The notes beneath the pieces were generated by a model, which saw nothing but the letters and a program-made list of their open reading frames with translations, made no database searches and was not told the DNA's origin. The position numbers were made by a program, and so were the translations under genes. Below are positions 58,479 through 64,000 of a stretch of 64,000 bases of DNA, piece after piece; positions within the stretch are counted from its first letter, which is position 1; every line of letters starts with the position of its first letter. Source of the stretch: Alphaproteobacteria bacterium MedPE-SWcel (GTDB lineage Bacteria > Pseudomonadota > Alphaproteobacteria > Rhodobacterales > Rhodobacteraceae); assembly GCA_001874255.1 (NCBI GenBank), contig MPDC01000006.1:1-64000 (forward strand). Reading direction: 5' to 3'.

Positions 58479-60041
58479 TTACTCCCACTCGATTGTTCCC
58501 GGAGGTTTGGAGGTAATGTCGTAGGTACAGCGGTTGATGCCCTTGACCTCATTGATGATCCGGGTGGCCGTCTCACCGAGAAATTCGTGACTGAACGGGT
58601 AGTAGTCAGCCGTCATCCCGTCGACAGAGGTCACCGCCCGCAGCGCGCAGGCATAGTCATAGGTCCGGCCATCCCCCATCACGCCAACGGTGCGGACGGG
58701 CAGGATCGCCACGAAGGCCTGCCAGATATCGTCATAGAGCCCATGCTTGCGAATCTGGTCGATGAAGATCGCGTCGGCTTCGCGCAGGATATCGAGCTTG
58801 GCCCGGGTAATCTCGCCCGGACAGCGAATGGCAAGACCCGGACCCGGGAAGGGGTGGCGGCCGATAAAACTGTCCGGAAGCCCGAGTTCACGCCCGAGCG
58901 CGCGGACTTCGTCCTTGAACAGCTCGCGCAGAGGTTCGACCAGCTTCAGTCCCATCTTCTCGGGCAGGCCACCGACGTTGTGGTGGGATTTGATCGTGAC
59001 CGAGGGGCCGCCGGAAAACGACACGGATTCAATCACATCGGGATATAGCGTCCCCTGGGCAAGGAACTCTGCTCCGTCGATTTGATCGGCATATTTCTGG
59101 AAGACGTCGATAAAGAGGCGGCCAATGATCTTGCGCTTGGTCTCGGGATCCGACTGGCCTTCGAGCTCCCCGAGGAAGAGTTCCGTTTCATCGGCGTGGA
59201 TGACCTGCAGGTTCATGTTGTCGCGGAACATGCCAACGACTTCCTGCGCCTCATTCTTGCGCAGCAGGCCGTGGTCTACGAAAACGCAGGTCAGCTGGTC
59301 GCCAATCGCCTCGTGGATCAGCGCCGCGGCGACCGAACTGTCGACGCCTCCGGACAGAGCACAGATCACCTTCTTGTCGCCAACCTCGTCGCGGATCTTG
59401 TCGACCATCTGCTCGCGGTAGGCGCCCATTGTCCAGTCACCGGCAAAACCTGCGAGTTTCACAAAGTTCTCATAGAGCGTCTTGCCGTTGGGCGTGTGGT
59501 GAACCTCGGGGTGGAATTGCACCGCATAAAACTGCCGGTCGAGATCGGCGGTGATTGCAAACGGGGCGTTGGGGGATGTACCATAAACCTTGAAACCAGG
59601 CGCGATTTCAGAGACATGGTCGCCGTGGCTCATCCAGACCTGTTCCTTGTTTTCCAGGAACCAGCCATTGAGAAGGTCAATCCGATCGGCGCTTGGCGTC
59701 ACATGGGCGCGTCCGAATTCCGCAGTGCCGTGGCCGGATTGCACCGTGCCACCCAGCTGTTGCATCATCACCTGCTGGCCGTAGCAAATGCCGAGGATCG
59801 GCACGCCATAGTCGAATATGTCCTGCGGGGCGCGCGGCGATCCGTCCCGTGTGACACTGTCGGGGCCTCCCGAGAAAATCACGGCCTTGGGCGCAAAATC
59901 GCGCACGAAGTCCATCGTGACGTTCTGATAGGGGTGGATTTCACAATAGACGTTCAACTCACGCAGGCGGCGCGCAATAAGCTGCGTCACCTGGCTGCCG
60001 AAGTCTATAATTAGAAGGCGGTCATGGGCTGTCTCTATCAT
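58479..60041 (-). CDS. guaA: GMP synthase (glutamine-hydrolysing)
   Basis: GuaA aminates XMP to GMP. The 520-aa protein has an N-terminal class I glutamine amidotransferase domain (Cys86 in [11 protein letters not shown], His/Glu in QFHPEVHHT), then the ATP-pyrophosphatase domain ([19 protein letters not shown]) and the C-terminal dimerisation domain ending in KPPGTIEWE. Start ATG 60041. Confidence 0.97.
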   Translation of the reverse strand: MIETAHDRLLIIDFGSQVTQLIARRLRELNVYCEIHPYQNVTMDFVRDFAPKAVIFSGGPDSVTRDGSPRAPQDIFDYGVPILGICYGQQVMMQQLGGTVQSGHGTAEFGRAHVTPSADRIDLLNGWFLENKEQVWMSHGDHVSEIAPGFKVYGTSPNAPFAITADLDRQFYAVQFHPEVHHTPNGKTLYENFVKLAGFAGDWTMGAYREQMVDKIRDEVGDKKVICALSGGVDSSVAAALIHEAIGDQLTCVFVDHGLLRKNEAQEVVGMFRDNMNLQVIHADETELFLGELEGQSDPETKRKIIGRLFIDVFQKYADQIDGAEFLAQGTLYPDVIESVSFSGGPSVTIKSHHNVGGLPEKMGLKLVEPLRELFKDEVRALGRELGLPDSFIGRHPFPGPGLAIRCPGEITRAKLDILREADAIFIDQIRKHGLYDDIWQAFVAILPVRTVGVMGDGRTYDYACALRAVTSVDGMTADYYPFSHEFLGETATRIINEVKGINRCTYDITSKPPGTIEWE

Positions 60042-60289
60042 GCTTGGCTCTTAGGGTCTGCCGTCTCATCTGGCAAGGGGCCACGGCATGACGGCGCGGT
60101 GTTTTCCCACCCCTTCGGCGGGTCCGGGCGACGCAGCCTCCCGACAGGGCCTCCAAACGGGCAGCTCCGGCGTAAATTCCACCGCAGGATGTCGCATTTA
60201 TGCGAGAATAGCCGTTATCCTTCGGCGTCGACGGGGCGCGCTCGGATAATCAGACTGCACAGAATTTCATACTGTCGTGAGGAACAACA

Positions 60290-61834
60290 ATGACAGATGC
60301 AGCACCGCGTCGCCGTAGTCGGGGTGGCGGAGGCGCCGCCCGTCGTGCAGAACGGACGAGCGTCCATATCGAAACCGCCCGATACATCGAGCGCAATATC
60401 CCGAATTTCGAGGTGCTGAACGAAGAAGCGCTTCAGGTCATCGAGGCCAACGCCGAGATCATTCTCGAGGAGGTCGGCGTCAATTTCGTGGATAACCCCG
60501 TTGCGTTGCAGCGTTGGCGCGACGCGGGAGCGGATGTGCAGGGCGAACGGGTCCGCATTCCCCGCGGTCTTGCCCGCACGCTGTGTGAGACCGCGCCAAG
60601 TCAATTCACCCAGCATGCTCGAAACCCGGAGAAATCTGTGGTCATCGGTGGGAAAAATCTCGTTCTCGCGCCAGTTTACGGGCCGCCCTTCGTGCGCGAT
60701 GCAAATGGGGGGCGCCGCTATGCCACGCTTGAGGACTTTCAGAAATTCGTGAAACTCGGCTATATGTCCAAATGGCTGCACCATTCCGGCGGCACAGTCT
60801 GCGAGCCGACCGACGTGCCGGTGAACAAACGCCATCTGGACATGTTGATGGCGCATATGGAGCTCTCGGACAAACCCTTCATGGGCTCCGTGACAGAACC
60901 CAGCCGGGCGCAGGATTCCGTCGATATGTGCGGCGTGTTGTTCGGCAAGGACTTCGTGCAGGACAACACGGTGATGACCTCGCTCATCAACATCAACTCG
61001 CCGTTGACCTTTGATGATGTGATGATGGGCTCGCTGGAAGTCTATGCGCGCAACAATCAGGCCTGCATCATTTCGCCCTTTATTGTCGGTGGCGCCATGG
61101 CGCCCGTGTCCGTTGCGGGCACCCTGACTCAGGTCCTCGCCGAAGTCCTGGCCGGCGTTGCCTACAGCCAGTTGATCCGGGCCGGCGCACCGGTCATTTT
61201 CGGTGCATTTGTCTCTTCGATCGACATGAATTCCGGTGCGCCGACATTTGGAACGCCCGAGGCCTCCCTGGTGACCTATGGGGCCGGGCAGCTGGCGCGC
61301 CGTCTGAAGCTGCCGTTCCGCTCGGCCGGGTCCTTCTGCGGGTCAAAGCTGCCCGACGCCCAAGCGGCCTATGAAACCGCGAACTCGCTGAACATGGGCC
61401 TGATGTCTGGGGTCAACTTCATGTTGCATTCCTGCGGCTGGCTTGAGGGCGGATTGGTCGCGGATTTTGAAAAATTCGTGATGGATGCTGACCAGCTCGG
61501 CGCGTTGCATGGTCTGGCCAAGGGAATCACCGTGGATGAAACGGGCCAGGCGATGGACGCGATCCGCGAGGTCGGGCCGGGTGGTCACTACCTTGGCTGT
61601 GCGCATACGCAGGCGAACTTCAAGACCGCATTCTGGAAATCCGACCTTCTCGACTACAAGCCGTTCGAGACCTGGGAAGAAGAAGGCGCGCGCGACACCT
61701 ATAAATTGGCATCGGCCCGTGTGGATCGTCTGATGGCGACCTACAAGCAGCCGGAAATGGACCCCGCGACTCGCGAAGCATTGCTGGCCTTTGTGGCCGA
61801 GAAGAAAGCCTCGATGCCCGACGCTTTCATGTAG
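60290..61834 (+). CDS. MttB-superfamily corrinoid methyltransferase, non-pyrrolysine
   Basis: The 514-aa protein belongs to the trimethylamine methyltransferase (MttB/COG5598) superfamily: a TIM barrel with INSPLTFDDVMMGSLEVYAR, VGGAMAPVSVAGTL and MNSGAPTFGTPEASL. The frame has no internal UAG, so it lacks pyrrolysine; such members (for example MtgB) demethylate glycine betaine or related quaternary amines in a corrinoid-dependent way. An Arg/Gly-rich N-terminal tail (about 7-22, RRRSRGGGGAARR) is unusual. No corrinoid protein is encoded nearby. Confidence 0.88.
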   Translation: MTDAAPRRRSRGGGGAARRAERTSVHIETARYIERNIPNFEVLNEEALQVIEANAEIILEEVGVNFVDNPVALQRWRDAGADVQGERVRIPRGLARTLCETAPSQFTQHARNPEKSVVIGGKNLVLAPVYGPPFVRDANGGRRYATLEDFQKFVKLGYMSKWLHHSGGTVCEPTDVPVNKRHLDMLMAHMELSDKPFMGSVTEPSRAQDSVDMCGVLFGKDFVQDNTVMTSLININSPLTFDDVMMGSLEVYARNNQACIISPFIVGGAMAPVSVAGTLTQVLAEVLAGVAYSQLIRAGAPVIFGAFVSSIDMNSGAPTFGTPEASLVTYGAGQLARRLKLPFRSAGSFCGSKLPDAQAAYETANSLNMGLMSGVNFMLHSCGWLEGGLVADFEKFVMDADQLGALHGLAKGITVDETGQAMDAIREVGPGGHYLGCAHTQANFKTAFWKSDLLDYKPFETWEEEGARDTYKLASARVDRLMATYKQPEMDPATREALLAFVAEKKASMPDAFM

Positions 61835-61858
61835 GGAACACTGATCCAAAGAAGACTT

Positions 61859-61887
61859 TAACGGCGCCGTATTCGGCGCCGTTTTTC
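61859..61887. terminator. Bidirectional terminator between the MttB-family gene and the DUF6477 gene
   Basis: A 9-bp GC-rich stem (ACGGCGCCG / CGGCGCCGT) with a TATT loop has TTTT on the plus side and TTAAA on the minus side. It serves the rightward MttB-family gene and the leftward DUF6477 gene, whose restored reading frame stops at 61886. Confidence 0.88.
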
Positions 61888-62253
61888 ATTGTATTTCAGA
61901 TGATTGAACCGGTTTATACAGGTGGATCGGCCGGGGTTTGGCAGAGGGTTCGGCAGAGGGTTCACCTGGTGTTCGCGATGCCAGATAGACGCGGCTTTCC
62001 GCGGCGATGGCGATCAGAATCTCCACATGGCGTGTCAGGGAGAACCGGGGCTGCTGTTGCGGCGCGCGGCGTCCTGCTCGGCTTCGAGGTCCAGAAGGCG
62101 GATCAGGAGCAAGCTTTGCCGATTTGGGATAGCTGCCCCCAAGAGGCGCTTCAGGTCGCGGGACCGGGAGTAGTCATCCGCGCCAATCCGCGCCGCGCGG
62201 GATAGCAGGCGGGGGCGAGCAAGTGTAAATAAACGGCTGGTCAAGTCCTGCAT
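61886..62253 (-). pseudogene. Frameshifted DUF6477 family gene
   Basis: From ATG 62253 (GGGGA upstream) the sequence reads MQDLTSRLFTLARPRLLSRA and on to DLEAEQDAARRNS, matching the small Rhodobacteraceae DUF6477 family, but stops early at 62035. The missing second half is intact in the next frame: from about 62056 it reads FSLTRHVEILIAIAAESRVY and ends at 61886, right beside the shared terminator. A single indel in the CAACAGCAGCCCC stretch would restore a normal protein of about 120 aa. Function of the family is unknown to me. It may be a real mutation or a sequencing error. Confidence 0.7.
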
Positions 62254-62486
62254 GGATTTCCCCATTAATCTGTGAGTGACAGGCCGGATAATAGTCAACC
62301 CTTCCGGGTGTTGCAGACATTCGCAAGTTGGCGAACGGTGTATTCTCAATCGATTTGAGAATAGATGGCATGCTTTCAGAGCTGTCAAAAATTCAATCGT
62401 TCAAAAGAGTGCGCGAGACGGGAAAGGGAATTCGGCTCTGTCGTTCTTTCGTCAAAGTGCCTCTTGAGCAAAATTGGGGGTCAGTG

Positions 62487-63536
62487 ATGAGCAGTGTCAC
62501 ACAAACAAGTCTGCCAGCTTGGGTGTCGGATGAAGTATTTCGATATCTGGAACATACAATCGCACAAGTCTCGATCCGGGAGCTGTCTCGGAACGCGGAG
62601 TGTCATGCCTCGACCGTCCTGAGGCAAGTCCGTCGTCTGGAGCAGCTCCGGGAGGATCCACTTGTGGACGGAGCGCTCACGCGGCTTTCGGATGTGTTCT
62701 ACGAAGATGGAAAGTGCGCCAGATCGAGTCCTGATAAAACTCTTTTTTCCGAGGGTGATGCAGCGCGTTGTTTAACCATGCTAACGCATTCCGGTGCGGT
62801 CCTTGTTGCGGGGCGGGACATGCCGAAAGTCATCATCGTGCGGGGGGTGCACGAGGATATTCACAAGACGGTGGTCGACCGTGGTCTGGCGGAGATACTG
62901 GCTCTGCTGGATTGGATCAGCTGCTTTGCGTCCGGGCAAGTCTATCGCTACCGCATTTCCAAAGAGGGGCGCAGCGCCCTTGCAGCCATGATGGCAGCGG
63001 CGGAAAACAAGAAGCGTATTCGGGCAGAAACCCCCACCCAGTCGGGCATTGCCGCGGTTCTTGCGGGCGCTTCTGAAGGCGACGAGCTGGTCCAGAAGAG
63101 AGCTCGCTACGGTCAGCAGGAGACACCGATCCAAACGCTGGCAAGGCTCTCTGACCGGGACGGGAATCCCTTCCTGACGGCGGAAATGTTGCGTGCAGGA
63201 GAGAGGTTGCGCGAGGATTTTGAGTTGGCGCAAATCGGTCAGCACGTTGCCAGGGGGCATGCCGTCTTTGCCGATGGCGGCTGTCGCCCTCAGCCGCGGG
63301 ATTATGACACACCGGCCCGACAGGCGTTTCAGCGTTCGGCAGATGCCCTATGCGCGCTTGGCCCCGGTCTGAGCGATATCGCGCTGCGGTGTTGTTGCCA
63401 TCTTGAGGGGCTGGAGGCGGCAGAGCGAGAGCTGGGATGGTCGGCGCGGTCCGGCAAGATTGTGTTGCGAATAGCGCTGGAGCAATTGCACCAATATTAT
63501 CAATCACTCCCGCCGCAAAGCCAGATGATCGGGTAG
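62487..63536 (+). CDS. DUF6456 domain protein with HTH-like regions
   Basis: The 349-aa protein matches the Rhodobacteraceae DUF6456 family. Its C-terminal two thirds (about 215-345) hold the conserved block ETPIQTLARLSDRDGNPFLT, AGERLREDFELAQI and GLEAAERELGWSARSGKIVL, the last resembling a recognition-helix region. The N-terminus (about 30-60, VSIRELSRNAECHASTVLRQ) looks like a second helix-turn-helix. It is probably a DNA-binding regulator; the target is unknown. ATG 62487 has GGGGG upstream. It diverges from the DUF6477 gene. Confidence 0.8.
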   Translation: MSSVTQTSLPAWVSDEVFRYLEHTIAQVSIRELSRNAECHASTVLRQVRRLEQLREDPLVDGALTRLSDVFYEDGKCARSSPDKTLFSEGDAARCLTMLTHSGAVLVAGRDMPKVIIVRGVHEDIHKTVVDRGLAEILALLDWISCFASGQVYRYRISKEGRSALAAMMAAAENKKRIRAETPTQSGIAAVLAGASEGDELVQKRARYGQQETPIQTLARLSDRDGNPFLTAEMLRAGERLREDFELAQIGQHVARGHAVFADGGCRPQPRDYDTPARQAFQRSADALCALGPGLSDIALRCCCHLEGLEAAERELGWSARSGKIVLRIALEQLHQYYQSLPPQSQMIG

Positions 63537-64000
63537 GTTTTCATTTGACCATTCTGAGCGGGGGGTGTTTCTTGCGAGGGCGCGTATGAGTTTTGAATAT
63601 TGAAATATGGAGCAGAGCGGAATGCGGCGCGGAATAAATGGAGAACGAAATGGGAATGGGCGTGGTTTGATTTGCGATATGTTTGCAGGTTCTCTTTTTG
63701 TGCCATTTGCTGATATCGGCTCACCTTGAGTATTTCTGTATTGGCGAATTATGATTTGTCATCGTGTATTTTCCTTTGGACGGGAATTGAGTTTCTACCA
63801 TTTGCCGCAGGAAACAGGAATTGAGCCCCCTCGAAATTTAAGTTCTTTTGCCTCCTTCCGCCCGGGTTTGACGTTAACGACCTGGGAATGGAGAGGTCGT
63901 AGATTGCGTCGAGAACAAAGCAGGCATGCAGCACTGGCCGTGGCCATTGCGGGCTGATATGTTACGCTGCAGCAACCGACGTAGTCACAAGGAAGACCCT
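63537..64000. other. Terminal non-coding stretch with lower GC
   Basis: About 460 bases after the DUF6456 gene hold no convincing gene, terminator, tRNA or repeat. The part near 63600-63850 is AT-richer than the rest of the window. It is probably the upstream region of a gene beyond the window. Confidence 0.4.

Noticed and set aside
60290-61834. Pyrrolysine UAG codon in the MttB-family gene
   Set aside because: The reading frame is continuous with no internal UAG, so it is a non-pyrrolysine member.

Overview
The window reads as a chromosomal segment of an alphaproteobacterium of the Rhodobacteraceae (Roseobacter/Rhodobacter group). This is inferred from the gene set and order: ctrA next to a DUF1153/SciP-type gene, the run from pyrH to lpxB, a DUF6477/DUF6456 pair, a DUF1127 protein, a trimethylamine-methyltransferase-family protein without pyrrolysine, high GC, and a GTTC-N7-GTTC LexA-type box as described for Rhodobacter. 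No rRNA, tRNA or CRISPR array was recognised, and I do not name a species.

Layout. 1-6000: a leftward group (49-aa membrane peptide, 510-aa exported protein, xerD, CorC/HlyC-type membrane protein) diverges from aroK-aroB. 6022-8909: a decayed insertion-sequence-like element with about 45-bp inverted ends and one large broken gene. A tandem array of nine 16-bp units follows, then ssb. 9.9-13.9 kb: lytic transglycosylase, small membrane protein, MauG-type di-haem peroxidase and a TPR/sulfotransferase-like protein. 14.0-21.6 kb: a leftward peptide/nickel-type ABC importer (Tat-exported binding protein, two permeases, fused double ATPase) with an AraC-type regulator upstream.

21.8-35.2 kb is the housekeeping core: miaA divergent from pyrH, frr, uppS, cdsA, dxr, rseP, a 42-aa peptide, bamA, an OmpH/Skp-like gene, fabZ, lpxA, lpxI and lpxB. 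Together they cover translation recycling, undecaprenyl and phospholipid precursors, isoprenoids, outer-membrane assembly and lipid A. 35.2-42.4 kb: mnmA, sciP, ctrA (with a candidate CtrA box), ligA, recG and a 40-aa membrane peptide preceded by an SOS-type box. 42.6-50.6 kb: a NifU/IscU-like scaffold, hisI, gluQ, a methyltransferase, trmFO, a thioesterase, speD-speE, a DUF1127 gene and a MocR-type regulator. 50.8-64.0 kb: rplM-rpsI, a shortened methyltransferase-like gene, tetR-ppk2, metA, a P-loop protein, a FadL-type porin, an EamA transporter, guaA, an MttB-family gene, a frameshifted DUF6477 gene and a DUF6456 gene.

The most unusual items are: the insertion element whose two ends each carry an inward-facing terminator-like hairpin directly inside the inverted repeat; the array of GTTC motifs, including a perfect GTTC-N7-GTTC, in front of the 40-aa membrane peptide; the 16-bp tandem array; and several genes broken by frameshifts or internal deletion.
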